Assembly: GCF_024166365.1 (NCBI RefSeq)
Contig: NC_064819.1
Location: 150,232,293 to 150,296,292, forward strand
DNA from: Elephas maximus indicus
Taxonomy: Eukaryota > Chordata > Mammalia > Proboscidea > Elephantidae
DNA length: 64,000 nucleotides
Reading direction: 5' to 3'
A model generated the notes under the pieces. It worked only from the letters and a program-made list of their open reading frames with translations, made no database searches and was not told the DNA's origin. Position numbers and translations under genes: made by a program. Positions within the stretch are counted from its first letter, which is position 1. Each line of letters starts with the position of its first letter. Of this stretch, positions 32,221 to 43,010 are shown piece after piece.

Positions 32221-32479
32221 CAAAGCTGTAATGATGGAAGTATATTAGATCCTTCAAGGAGAGTGAGGAAGAAATAAGGGCAGAAATCTAGAAAGCAGCA
32301 ATATTTGAGGGAAGGGTAGAGGAAAAGCAGCCTTCACAAGAGACTGGGGAGACACAATGTAGGAGGTAGGATGTAGGAGAAAGGATGAAGTGGCCAACAA
32401 TGTCAATGATACTGGAGAGAGGGCAAGGACAGGGAGGTAAGACATTTAAATGCAAAGTGAAGTGTCAGGGAACATATTA

Positions 32480-32686
32480 ACTCATTGAGGTTGAGTAAAT
32501 TCTGACTCACAGGGGCCCTATGTGACAGTGTAGAACTGCCCCAAAGTGTTTGTTTCCAAGGCTGTAATCTTTATGGAAACAGACTGCCACATCTTCCTTC
32601 TCCTGTGGAGTGGCTCCTGTGGGTTGGAATCACCGACCTTTAAGTTAGCAGCCAAGCACTTAACCACTTTATCAGCCTGGCTCTTT
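32480..32686 (-). mobile_element. AfroSINE type C, full length, diverged
   Basis: Reversed, with 'tgccccaaagtgtttgtttc', 'gactgccacatcttccttct' (type C middle) and 'gccaagcacttaaccacttt'. Confidence 0.85.
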
Positions 32687-33345
32687 GGCAACATATTAGA
32701 GAAGCTAGTTGTAATTTATTTTTAAGGCAATTATTCATATGCCGACCTCCAAATTCATGCTGGGGTCCTGCCACAGAACGTGTGACTCTGTGACCTGGTG
32801 AGAGAACAGGAGCTAAGGAAGCACAGGAGAGCCCAGGATGTTCTTTTAAACATATCATTTGTAAAGCCTATGTCTAAACAAAAGGAAAATGGGATAATGT
32901 TTTAAAACTTAAGTTCTATTGATTCTCTCTTTAGTCTACACCATCTGCTCCTCCCACTAAGGAGGGAAAATTGCTGATTTTTTGGACCTTTTTTTTTTTT
33001 TTTTTGCCTGTCTTTTCTCTCAAACTGTACAAACGTGATGAAGCCAGAAAGGTTATGATAAAAATCTAGTCTTCATGGTCACTTTGTAAACAGAGAGTAC
33101 ATTCACTGTCCCTCCAATCCTATGGTGCTGCTAAATGTGTCCTTGAATGTAATCACATCACTGACTTCTGACAACCGGGTGGCCAGCCTTACTCATTGCT
33201 CTAGCTGCTCAGATACTGCAAGGTAGTCGGGTGTGCATTCCCCAGTGAAGCCAGGGCAACTGTCCATATCTGAAGGTTATTTGCAAACAGATTTCTTTCT
33301 CTTTTGTTGTTCCAAACAAATGGAACTTGACTTTCCTAAGGGCTT
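32687..33345. other. No recognised feature
   Basis: About 660 bp with a poly-T run at 32990-33006. No family recognised. Confidence 0.5.
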
Positions 33346-33348
33346 CCT

Positions 33349-33500
33349 GTTGTTGTTGTTAGGTTCCACCAAGTCCATTCTGATTCATAGCAACACTGTG
33401 TACAACAGAATGAAACACTGCCAGGTCCTGCACCATCCTGACAATCGTTGTTATGCTTGAGCCCATTGTTGTAGCCGCTGACCCTCTACTTTACCAGACT
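33349..33500 (-). mobile_element. RTE-clade LINE, 3' end, copy 6
   Basis: 'gttgttgttgttaggttcca' (reversed tail) through 'gaatgaaacactgccaggtc' to 'gaccctctactttaccagac'. About 40-50 bp that other copies have between 'gccgct' and 'gaccctct' are missing, an internal deletion. Confidence 0.85.
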
Positions 33501-33537
33501 AATTCCTAGAACTGCTTATTTGGCTAAGGTCAGTGTA

Positions 33538-33730
33538 AATTGGAGCCCTGGTGATGCAGTGGTTAAATGCTCGGTTGCTAACCAGAAGGTTAGTAGTTTG
33601 AACTCACCAGCCTCTCCACAAGGAAAAGATGTGGCAGCCTGCTTCCATAAAGATCACAGAAACTCTATGGGGCAGTTCTACTCTGTCCTATAGCGTTGCT
33701 ATGAGTCAGAATTGACCCCACAGCAACTTC
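33538..33730 (+). mobile_element. AfroSINE type C, full length
   Basis: 'ggagccctggtgatgcagtg' head, 'aaaagatgtggcagcctgct' middle, 'ctctatggggcagttctact' and 'gaattgaccccacagcaac' end. Confidence 0.9.
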
Positions 33731-33774
33731 TTGTGTGTGTGAGAAAAGGGGCTAACGATGAAGATGGGTGATCA

Positions 33775-33836
33775 TAGTGCCTGGAATATAGTTAGGACTC
33801 AGTTATGTTTGTGGAATGAATGAATGAAAGAGTATG
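33775..33836 (+). mobile_element. MIR/L2 3' relic
   Basis: 'gtgcctggaatatagttagg' then 'actcagttatgtttgtgga' and 'atgaatgaatg' match the shared MIR/L2 3' block. Confidence 0.6.
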
Positions 33837-34390
33837 AATGCAAAGTGTCAGGCACATTGTGAGAATACAAGTGGTTGTAGCGTCCTGATTGCTTTTGTTA
33901 CTTGCTTATCCTTCATCTGGACTTTTCCTCTCCTCTCTTCTTGTTATAAAACCCAGTTCTCCTGGCAATTTTAATTGTCTTTTTTTCCACCAAGAACCTT
34001 ATAAATTGAAGAGCAGAAAGTTTCAGAGTCAGTATTTTCCTTTATGAGAAGGAATGGAGATGATTCTAAATGGTTAACATTTTTTTTTTTCTTTTTTGCT
34101 ATATCATAGTGATGCGGGAGAAAAACATCACATCACATCAAATGACAATGACAGTGAAGCTGCAATGCCAAGGGCAGACAGAACACAGCACAGCACAAAG
34201 TAGAAGGAATAAAGAAAAAAGTTGAAGGTTATGGGATGACAGATTTGAAACAACTGTGAAAATGCAGAAAGGACTTATCAATCTAAGTCTTTTGTCTTTT
34301 TAAATCAAGAGACAAACCAGAAGAGAACAGGGAAAGGAAATTTCGGGAAATAAGCAGAAGTCCAGTCTTATTACCCAGGGGCAACAGGGG
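33837..34390. other. No recognised feature
   Basis: About 550 bp with a poly-T run at 34080-34090. No family recognised. Confidence 0.5.
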
Positions 34391-34595
34391 AGACTGTAGC
34401 CCTTGGGTTCAGTGGTTAAATGCCTGGCTGCTAAATCAAAGGTCGGTGGTTCTAACCCGTCCAGTGGCTCCACAAGAGAAAGACCTGGTGATATGCTCCC
34501 TGTACCTAGAAAACTGTGTGGGGCAGTTCTACTCTGTCACATGGGGTCACTATGAGTCAAAATTGATTCGATGGCACCTAACAACAACATGGGAA
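34391..34595 (+). mobile_element. AfroSINE variant with an RTE-type tail
   Basis: 'gtagcccttgggttcagtgg' head, 'aaggtcggtggttctaaccc' B-box region, 'gagaaagacctggtgatatg' middle, and the end 'gattcgatggcacctaacaa' plus 'caaca'. This end is the same as the RTE LINE tail, rather than the usual poly-T or gggtttgg tail of the other SINEs. Confidence 0.88.
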
Positions 34596-34732
34596 AGCAT
34601 TGAGAAATTGTGGAGAGGGGAGCAGTGGATTTGGGTGGCAAATACTGGGCAGCAATATCACCCCCAGCTCTTGGTTGGATTCCTGTCTCAACTTGCTCAG
34701 GTGCTTCTGAGATCATGTTGCCTCAACATCCG

Positions 34733-35175
34733 GTTCTAAGTATCAACATTATGTGATCATCCCCATGATGGGATCTGCTGTGAGTAGCCAATCATTTGAA
34801 AGGGAGTTTCCTAGGGCTTGTGGCCTGCATCTGAATGTAAGTGGACATTCTGGCTTTTACCTGCTCTGAGTCCTGCAGCTGGCTCCTGTTCATCTGACCT
34901 CTGGTTCGTAGGACTTGAGCTAGCAGCTTACCTGCGGATCTCGGAATCCATTCATCTTCACAGCCTGTGAGCAAGGGCCCTGCTCTCCGACCTGCCGATC
35001 TTGAGTTTGCCAGCCTCTGCAGCTAAGTGAATCAGGAGAAACCTCTATTCTGATCCACGGACTTGAGACATTCCAGCCTCTACAATCCTGTGGGCTGTTT
35101 CCTTGATATAAATCCCTCTATATACATTTATATGCTTTACTGGTTTTGCTTCTCTAGAGAACACAGCCTAAGACA
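34733..35175 (+). mobile_element. LTR2 (ERVL-type) LTR, copy B, 5'-shortened
   Basis: Shares with the other LTR2 copies 'ggatctgctgtgagtagcca', 'atcatttgaaagggagtttc', 'tggttttgcttctctagaga' and the end 'acacagcctaagaca'. The first ~50 bp of the LTR are missing. It has a single copy of the internal unit that is doubled in copy C. No internal viral sequence is attached. Confidence 0.8.
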
Positions 35176-35189
35176 GCTACAAACCAAAA

Positions 35190-35293
35190 TGTTTAGAGGT
35201 CTGAGTCCATTCATAGGCTCCTTGGAAGAAAGGCCTGGCAATGCACTTCTGGAAAATCAGCGATTGAAAACCCTATCACACACAGTTCTGGAA
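35190..35293 (+). mobile_element. AfroSINE type B, internal fragment
   Basis: 'ataggctccttggaagaaag' then 'gcctggcaatgcacttctgg' and 'gattgaaaaccctatcacac'. Both ends are missing. Confidence 0.7.
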
Positions 35294-36005
35294 AATATTT
35301 ATTAGCTTTGTAGTTCCTAATTCACACCCACTCTGATCTTCATACGACATCCCTCTATCTTCACAGAGATGCTGTGGTTGAGAAAAGCCTGTTTCCATTG
35401 ACATGGTAAGAAAAGAGCAAGGTAGGAGAAACATGGGGTCTGGGTTAGAGGCCTCTCCTCACCTTTCTCCCTCTCTGGCATTCACTTCCTTTCTGCACTT
35501 CTGTGGATATGCACAAGGTGTAGTAAGGGGGAACGGTTTTCTTAGGGATTCCGAGACCATCATAATTTTGTTGAAGTCACTTTCTTGACCCCCTGATTCC
35601 AATAAATTTGTTTATAAGATGCCGGGGGTGCAATCTGCTTCTCAGATCCTTGGCTTTATTTGTGTAGATGCCTGATCTCCTTGGTCCCTTTCCTTCTCTC
35701 CTTCAAGTCAAATATGTATGAATCCTAACTCAAAACTGTCTAGGTTGGGTAAAAGCAAACACTTTTAAAGACCCAGTGACGATTATTTCAAATGTTTACC
35801 ATTCTTCTCTAATAGTTTCTCACACTTAGCAGATGTCCTTATCTGGGAATCTATTAAGACCCAGGCTCTTTGGTGACAGTATTTTCACATTTCATCTTCT
35901 CCATGTGATATCTTCTTCATCCTGCCTGTCCTCCTTCTCTTCTGACCTAGGGAAACAATGATCCCTCTGCCAGGGTGTCGATTTCATTTGCTCCGTCCTC
36001 TGATA
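35294..36005. other. No recognised feature
   Basis: About 710 bp without a family or gene that I recognise. Confidence 0.5.
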
Positions 36006-36010
36006 AGAGG

Positions 36011-36352
36011 GCAGTGGTGGTTCAATGGTAGAATTCTTGCCTTCCATGCAGGAAACCTCAATTTGATTCCAGGCCAGTGCACTTCTTGTGCAGTTACCAC
36101 CCATCTGTCAATGGTGGCTTGTGTGTTGCTATGATGCTGAACATGTTTCAGTGGAGCTACCAGACTAAGACAGGATAGGAGAAAACACTTGGCAGTCTAC
36201 TACCAAAAATCAACCCATGAAAACTCTATGGATCACAAAGTTCAGATCCCCTACCCATCATGGGAATGGTGTAGGACTCAGCAGTGTTTTGTTTTGTTGT
36301 GTATGGGGTCACTATGAGCCAGGGGCTGACCCTACAGCAGCTAGCAACAATT
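36011..36352 (+). mobile_element. tRNA-Gly-headed SINE with RTE-like end
   Basis: 36011-36081 aligns over its whole length (71 bases) with tRNA-Gly: 'gcagtggtggttcaatggta' (A box), the anticodon-arm region 'ttcttgccttccatgcagga', and 'tttgattccaggccagtgca' (B box and 3' acceptor). The rest, 36082-36352, is a body ('gttgctatgatgctgaacat', 'accagactaagacaggatag') ending 'gtatggggtcactatgagcc' and 'cagcagctagcaacaa', close to the RTE 3' end. This is a SINE and not a working tRNA gene: the anticodon loop reads ttcca and several arm bases are mutated. Confidence 0.85.
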
Positions 36353-36431
36353 TCGCCTATAGGACCACATTTCATCAATAATCCCGTTCCTCTCTTGTAA
36401 CTTTACATTTGCAATCTGTTTTTCATACATA

Positions 36432-36598
36432 CATAAGTGTATATCCAGCGCTGTCGAGTTGATTCCGACTCATAGCAATCCTATAGGACAGAGTGGAACT
36501 GCCCCTTAGGGTTTCCAAGGAGCACCTGGTGGATTCGAACTGCTGACCCTTTGGTTAGCAGCCATAGCACTTAAACACTACACCACCAGGGTTTCCGA
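36432..36598 (-). mobile_element. AfroSINE type A, full length
   Basis: Reversed: 'cgctgtcgagttgattccga' 3' end to 'caccaccagggtttcc' head, with a well-kept B-box complement. Young-looking copy. Confidence 0.92.
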
Positions 36599-37610
36599 TA
36601 AATGTATAGTCTCTTGTATTTGTAGACTTTTTTTTTTTACCACTGTTCCTTTATCTACTCTTGATTTTCCCCCACTTCTTCCTTTCTCCTTCTTCTCTCC
36701 AAAATTCTTTATACTTCCTGCTCTGACTTCTCCTTCTGAGATGGTCCCCACCATGTAATCTCTCACCGCCCTCTATGTCACTGATTATCTCCCTAAACTC
36801 TGAAGACACCTTCCCTGCCTCTTTCACGTGTTTTTCTCTTCTGCTCCCTTATGTAAGTATTCCCCTAGGATCTATCCAAAGTTCCTTTTCTTGACCTACT
36901 TTCTGTCTCTGAACAATCACAATAATTTCAAAGATCACTTCTATGAAGATGGACCAGATGGGAAGCAAGATTCACTCTTCCCATAATCCACTTAGCCATA
37001 TTGTAATAAAAGTGCTACAGTTCAAAAAGCTATAATTCAGTGGGTGGGATAATTCAGAAAACAATTGAGTAATAATTCCATGGCAGACATAATACAATGG
37101 AAGAAATGCTTGCCTAGAAGCACAGAGAAGGAGATAGTGTTATGACTGTTTCTGAACATTTGTTTTATCTTATAAAAACAAAAACATTGGGCAAGACGAT
37201 ATCTAAGATTTCTTTCACCTTTTAAGGACAATGACTTGTCTAGGAAGTTTTTCTTTGTTTGTTTTTTGTTTTTAGTACTTTATTGCCCTAGTGTCTGAAG
37301 TTCTATTTCGGGGGGGTGGGGGGGGAAGGAAAGCTGACTAACTGGAAAAAGAGATGATTTTGCCTTAGGATTTTTCCATAACATTTCTGCTTAAAAGGTA
37401 TTTAAGAAAACTAATTCCAAGATATTATTTGTCATTATTATTATTTTACTTTTTTGGTGGTAGAGAAGAAGGTTCAATTTATAGTTATAAAAAGAATTGG
37501 CTTGTCACTACTTGGGATCTAGATACAAGAGTTGGTACCACCACAATAAAAGATAGTTATTATTTTTTAAAATCAATTTCTGCATCCCAGGTACCTCTCC
37601 TCTCTCTCAC
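36599..37610. other. Pyrimidine-rich then AT-rich, no recognised feature
   Basis: 36630-36760 is pyrimidine-rich on plus. A G-run (about 37308-37327) is present. No family or gene recognised. Confidence 0.5.
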
Positions 37611-37655
37611 ATTGTTGTTGAGTTGATTCCAACTCATAGCAACCCTATGTCCTGG
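37611..37655 (-). mobile_element. AfroSINE/RTE 3' relic
   Basis: 'attgttgttgagttgattcc' then 'aactcatagcaaccctatgt'; about 45 bp of the shared 3' end. Confidence 0.65.
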
Positions 37656-38038
37656 ATACTTAGGTGTGAAAAATACTTGTAAGTCTGGCTTAAATTTACT
37701 TCTTCAGGGGAAATTGTTACATTTCATTTGTCATAGATATTGAAAAATATACTTGTCACTAGCTTCTAAAGCCTTCAATGAAAAGAAATAGGAAATAAGA
37801 CAATTTAAGTGTTAAAAAATAAACTTTTCCTTTTTAATAGGGTATCTCAATAGGACTTTTAAATGTGTGACTGACCTAAGGCCATTTTCTTCCACGTCAC
37901 CTTAATTCTTGCCTGTGAACACAGTTGTGAGCAGCATTTCAGAGATGCAACACTCTGTCTTTGCTCTAATAGACTGTCTTAAACGTCCCTCATTCTGAGC
38001 ATTTTATGTGTCTTCCTTTTCCAAGACACTGTGAGGTA
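37656..38038. other. No recognised feature
   Basis: About 380 bp, AT-rich, no family recognised. Confidence 0.5.
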
Positions 38039-38040
38039 AG

Positions 38041-38200
38041 TGGAAACCCTGGTGGCACGCTGGTTAAGTACTATGGCTGCTAACCAAAAGGTCGGCAGTT
38101 GGAATCCACTAGGTGCTCCTCGGAAACTCTATGAGGCAGTTCAGCTCTACCCCGTAGGGTCACTGTGAGTTGGAATCGACTTGATGGCAACGAGTATATG
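38041..38200 (+). mobile_element. AfroSINE type A, full length
   Basis: 'tggaaaccctggtggcacgc' head, 'ccaaaaggtcggcagttgga' and 'tggaatcgacttgatggcaa' end. Confidence 0.92.
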
Positions 38201-38530
38201 TGTATGTATGTGATGTAAGCAGTCTGATGCTTTGCAAGATCTTCTAGAAGGCAAGATTACATTGCAGGGAGAGTTTAAAAAGAAAAAAAAACTATTCTAG
38301 TATCTTAATTTAATTTAAATAATGAAAAAACTTCTCATGTATCATCTACTCAGTTACACATTTTAAATAATAAACACGTTGTCTATTAAGTTATGTCTTG
38401 CAATACAAGAAACCACATTTATTACTATCCAAAGAATTTAAATTTAAAAAACAATCCCTTTCTTGAATTTTACAATCAGCCTTCTATTATTTGAAAAGCA
38501 TGAATGGATAACTTAAGATAGTATGTCATG
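38201..38530. other. AT-rich, no recognised feature
   Basis: About 330 bp, strongly AT-rich. Confidence 0.5.
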
Positions 38531-38532
38531 AA

Positions 38533-38692
38533 AAGAGCCCTGGTGTCAGAGTGGTTAAGAGCTCAGTTGCTAACTGAAAGGTCAGTAGTTTGAATCCACC
38601 AGCGGCTCCTTGGAAACTATATGGGTCAGTTCTTCTCTGTCCTATAGGGTCATTTTGAGTTGGAATTGACTTAATGGCAATGGGTACATCAT
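38533..38692 (+). mobile_element. AfroSINE type A, full length
   Basis: 'agagccctggtgtcagagtg' head, 'actgaaaggtcagtagtttg' and 'ggaattgacttaatggcaat' end. Confidence 0.9.
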
Positions 38693-39858
38693 AAAAAACT
38701 AAAATTACTTTAGATGTCTTTGACCATTACATGTTTCTTAATATAGGAAAGACCTTTCAAGCCCATTCACTCAGTTCTGCCATATGACTTTCCGTTATTG
38801 CTCTTCTCTTCTTCCAGGGCCATCACTGCCTTCTTCCACCTCCTTGTCATTTCATAATGCACCTCAGGGTGGGTCCAGGAAGTAGTCTTTAGTGGCTGGA
38901 ATGATGGTAAAATCAAAAAGCTCATCAAACCTTTCTGGTTGTTCCTTCTCTGCTCACCATTCCAGGCTCGCATCACTCCTCCTTCACTATTATTCGCAGG
39001 ACAGTCTCTGCACAAGATCGCTGCATTTCTCAGGTGCCTCTGGCTCTTCATCCAGCCCAGTGACGGTGGGTCCAGGTAAATAATGAATGTTCCTCAGCCA
39101 TGCAGTACACGTTTTCTCTTGACAATTGACCCTACTACATTGTGTTTAGTTCTGATTATTGTTTATAGTAACCCACAATGCACCACTATGTTTGATTTTG
39201 TCTTTTCTTAGAGACAGTATATTTAATTTGGAAGTTTGTTTGTACACATATATTTAATATTAATATATCTAACATGGTAAATCTTCTCAGCAGAGAATGA
39301 GGATATATCATGAAGGCCAAAATTCTTGATAAATTCTTCCTACTAACTGACTGAATGCTCAAAATAGGGAGCATCAACTATGAGTAATTACAAAGTTCCA
39401 ACTGGCAAAATGGAGTGTTGGCATTTCAGAGGGCATTCCAGATGGATTGAAAACAGAGTAGAGTAAATGAACAGTCTGGGGCATCAAAAATAAGATACTG
39501 AACAGTGGAGGTGGTGTTTGTTAATCATTGCAAAGCAAAATTTGCCATAGATAAGCCAAAATTCCCACAATTTTTAGGATGTGATTATTTATACAAAAAT
39601 CCTGATGCAGAAAACTCAACATGTCTTAGGTGTGCATGACTTCTGGCCCTACTAGATTCAGGGGATCAGTATCACCTGTGCCCTCTCTCCTTTCTATTTT
39701 TCCTCAGCTCTGCTTTTCTTTGTGTGTTGATCTCACCTTTCCTTCTGCAGATGTCTTCCTCTATGTGGCTCAGAAAGAAGGTTGAACACGTTTGTGGTTT
39801 TTATTATTTTTATGGCACAATATCCTAAGGAAAGAAGGCTCTCACTTTTCCTAGCAGA
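38693..39858. other. No recognised feature
   Basis: About 1.2 kb. Short frames on both strands at 38767-39083 have no recognisable similarity. Confidence 0.45.
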
Positions 39859-39942
39859 TATTATGAAAAACACTGTTTTACGAGTTTGGGCCACTTTAAG
39901 TATTATGAAAAACACTGTTTTACGAGTTTGGGCCACTTTAAG
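39859..39942 (+). repeat. Tandem duplication, 2 x 42 bp, identical
   Basis: The unit beginning 'tattatgaaaaacactgttt' occurs at 39859-39900 and again at 39901-39942 with no difference. It is a recent local duplication in otherwise unique sequence. Confidence 0.97.
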
Positions 39943-40051
39943 TAGGGGCATGAAATTCTGATTGCCAGCCTGGGTCGGGTGACCACTCCTTTTCTTATGG
40001 GTAAAGATGGACACTATGATAGTAGCAATCCAGGACCAGAGGGAGGATGGT

Positions 40052-40185
40052 CCTCCAAAGAAAAAAGGCCTGGCGATCTACTTCCAAAAAATCAGCCATT
40101 GAAAACCCTATGGAGCACAGTTCTACCCTGATGCACAGGGGGTCACCCTGAGTTGGAATTGCTTGATGGCAACTGGTACTGGTTG
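40052..40185 (+). mobile_element. AfroSINE type B, 5'-truncated
   Basis: 'aaaaaaggcctggcgatcta' middle, 'cctatggagcacagttctac' and 'ggaattgcttgatggcaact' end. Confidence 0.88.
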
Positions 40186-41036
40186 TCAAATGAACGAGGT
40201 AAGAATTCTGGGCAGGTAAAAACAACTGGTGCCCATGATGCTAAATTTACCTGAATTTATTTCTATTCTGAATATAATTTTTCTTCCAATTTATTATATA
40301 ACATTTGACTCAATAAAATAGGTTTGCAATTATTTATAACATTAAGTATTCTTTATGTGCATAGATTCAATACCCTTCTCATCCCATTTTAAAATGATAC
40401 AAGTACATCAATAGTGTTTTAATCAGACCACGCTTATAAGCATAGTTCAGCCTCCCTAATACAAAGCCATCACTTTCCATTACCAGAACAACAACAACAA
40501 CAATCCCATCAGAAACAACAAGAGTCATTAATCATAGAGGCATAGGGGATACCACCTATGTTTGCTGCTTCCAGAGTCTTATCATCTTTTTTCATACAAC
40601 AATTAATTAAGAGAATGAAATCACTAATGTCCTAATAGTCCAGATATCCCAATATGTCATCATATGTATTTATTTCAATGTATTTCTGTAATTTTCAGCA
40701 TCCGCTCTTCAAAAATCTTAAATTATTTAAATTACATAGATGTTCTAAATTAGAGAGGGGGGAAATTAGTTTTCCATCAAGGGGCTACAAAATATTGTCA
40801 ACAAGAAAAATGAAAAATACCAGAAAAACATAGACAAACCATGATTTAAATATCAAACTTTGGAGCTTGGGGCAAGAATGCCTGAGTCCTGGTTAGTACA
40901 CAGAGAAAGAGGAAGGCAAGCAGATTCTAAACTCACCCCAATTCTGCTTGAACGTTCAGTCTCTATGGTTAATATTGGGCTTATGTAATAAAAATACGTT
41001 AACAACATTTGCTTATGGCAGTTGTAACTGAGCATT
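40186..41036. other. No recognised feature, with an (AAC)n tract
   Basis: About 850 bp, AT-rich. A short (AAC)n tract is at about 40487-40503. No family recognised. Confidence 0.5.
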
Positions 41037-41255
41037 AAACAAACAAACAAACAAAAAATCCACTGTGGTCAAATTGTTGCTTATAGTGACTCTATAGGAC
41101 AGAGTAGAACTGTCCCATAGGGTTTCCAAGGCTGTAAATCTTTACAGAAGCAGACTGACACATCCTTCTCCCACAGAGTGGGCTGATGGGTTCAAACTGC
41201 TGACCTTTGGGTTGGCAACGGAGCGCTTAACCACTGCACAACTGAGCAGTAGACC
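41037..41255 (-). mobile_element. AfroSINE type C with (AAAC)n tail
   Basis: Reversed: an (AAAC)n run (41037-41055) then 'tagtgactctataggacaga', 'tttccaaggctgtaaatctt', 'actgacacatccttctccca' and 'gagcgcttaaccactgcaca'. In element orientation the tail is (GTTT)n. Confidence 0.88.
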
Positions 41256-41866
41256 CTAATTAAAAAATAACTAAAGAGATAAACCAGTAATAGTAAGGGT
41301 CTAAATTAGGGCTCACTGTAAATAAATGACTCACTCAACCTCCAGAATTTAGTGCTTCTTTTTTTTTTTTTTAGTTAGATACAACTTAGGCAAGAGCTTA
41401 ACCATTTACACAACCCAAGGCCAAGATGACAATAAGATATATTTGGCTATAAATGTCCATTCCTTCTTGGCTGGACTTCGTAGTACTGAAAGATGTGCTT
41501 TCTCCACAGTGGCCATCAGTAAACCTCCCCTGACTGACCATCATTGACGACTTGGGAAGAAACACTGTCTCCTAGAGTGTTTGTTTTCCTTCCCTTTGTT
41601 TCTGGTTTATCCTTCTTGCTCTATCCAAGCTCCCTTTAATCCCCTCAAACCCTCAGCCTCTCCTTAATGATATGGCTGTGTCTATCTAGCAGATTACACT
41701 AAAATTCAGAAACAAGACTATACTCTCACTCTTTGGAAACACACTACCCTCAAGTTTGACATTCCTCTACAAATAACAAAAATAACCCTCAAGTTAGGGG
41801 CTAGCTGGGGAAATTGCAAAGGCCAAGAATCTCTTTTTACTTTACAATTTTAGTGGTTACTTCTGA
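41256..41866. other. No recognised feature
   Basis: About 610 bp with a poly-T run at 41359-41372. No family recognised. Confidence 0.5.
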
Positions 41867-41867
41867 C

Positions 41868-42160
41868 AATGTCCATTTACTGCGTGCCTGCTATATACCA
41901 CCGACTGCCAGGTGAAAGGACAGTTTCAATGAAATATGATGATAGAAATAGAGGGGCCAGTGGGAGCAGAAGCACATAGTAGCCATATATAACCCTTTTC
42001 AGAGGGGTTAGGGAAGGCTTTTTGGAGGAGAACATGTTCACTGGAGTATTGTACAGGTGTTCGTAGCTAACCCGGTAGAGACGGAGTGGGTGGGTTCTAG
42101 GCAATGGGAACAGGGTAGGCAGCAGCACGTGCAAAGGCAGGGAAGCCTCAAACTCTCTTC
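41868..42160 (+). mobile_element. L2 fragment
   Basis: 'ccatttactgcgtgcctgct', 'gttagggaaggctttttgga', 'tctaggcaatgggaacaggg' and 'agcacgtgcaaaggcaggga' follow the L2 3' body. Confidence 0.7.
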
Positions 42161-42284
42161 TCTCCCGGGTAAGATACCTGCTTTCCTACCCATTTTCTAG
42201 CCCTGAAAATAAAAGCCTCAATGAGTATAATCTCTTTGCTTACTCATTTTTTATCAGCATGAAATATATTTATATAAAGTCCTT

Positions 42285-42500
42285 ATTTGTGCCAGTTATT
42301 GAGACAGATATATATTGTATGCTCATTGCATTTAATTGTCAAAACAAAAATTGAGAAAGGCATTATAATATCCACTCCACAGAAGAGTAAGCTAAGGTTC
42401 AGTAAGGCTAAATGGATTGTCTAAAGTAATTCAGCCTGTGACTGACACAGCCGCGATTCATCTGTGGTTTAGACATCAGACTCCACAGTCCGTGCTTGTT
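42285..42500 (+). mobile_element. MIR fragment
   Basis: 'tatgctcattgcatttaatt', 'atccactccacagaagagta', 'agctaaggttcagtaaggct' and 'agtaattcagcctgtgactg' follow the MIR order. Confidence 0.7.
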
Positions 42501-42799
42501 TTCCTACATCTGGCAGCCTGGACATTAACATAGGACCAGCTGAGAGGAAGTAGAAATATCCCAGGGAGCTAGCAAAAAAGGAGATTTCCAGGCAATTAAA
42601 AGAAGTTAATGTAACTCAGAATTAGTGTTGGTATCTCTCTCCACTTTATATGATGCTTAATTAAATATGGCATGTTTGGCTCCCACGGGGCAGGACTTGG
42701 GGTCATCCTCTCCAATTTGCCATGATCTAGGGGTGGCTCAGTTATAAGTGTTAGACCTGATATTATATTACAGCTAATATCTGCCTGAGCTTTGCTGTG

Positions 42800-43010
42800 T
42801 AAAAAATGTTTACACATACATTATCTGATATGATTTTACCACTAAGCTATGAGATCAACAGAGTAGGCACTGATGTTATTATTGTATCACCAGCTTACAT
42901 AGGGATAATGTGGAGCCTGAAGATATTATGTGCTTTGCTCAAGTCACATAGTACAGTGAGCACCTGGCAATGCCAGGAATGGAACCTAGGTCAAGCTACC
43001 TCCTGTCATA
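42800..43010 (+). mobile_element. MIR fragment
   Basis: 'acacatacattatctgatat', 'cagagtaggcactgatgtta', 'cctgaagatattatgtgctt' and 'caagtcacatagtacagtga' follow the MIR order. Confidence 0.65.

Larger units (their letters stand above)
30425..32440 (+). mobile_element. L2 LINE, broken into collinear pieces
   Basis: Pieces at 30425-30790 ('gggtgcctgctacagcctgg', 'ccctgccttcaaggaggttt', 'gagctgagtctgaaaggaag', 'acaacagtatgtgcaaagtc'), 31130-31345 ('gcagagagaccagttaggct'), 31810-32010 ('gtctggagctcaagagaaag') and 32221-32440 follow the L2 order. Between them lie a retroposon and a SINE. The LINE is ancient, with no coding frame. Confidence 0.65.

Noticed and set aside
36011-36081. Functional tRNA-Gly gene
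   Set aside because: It is attached to a SINE body, and the anticodon loop and arms carry changes. Better explained as the head of a SINE.
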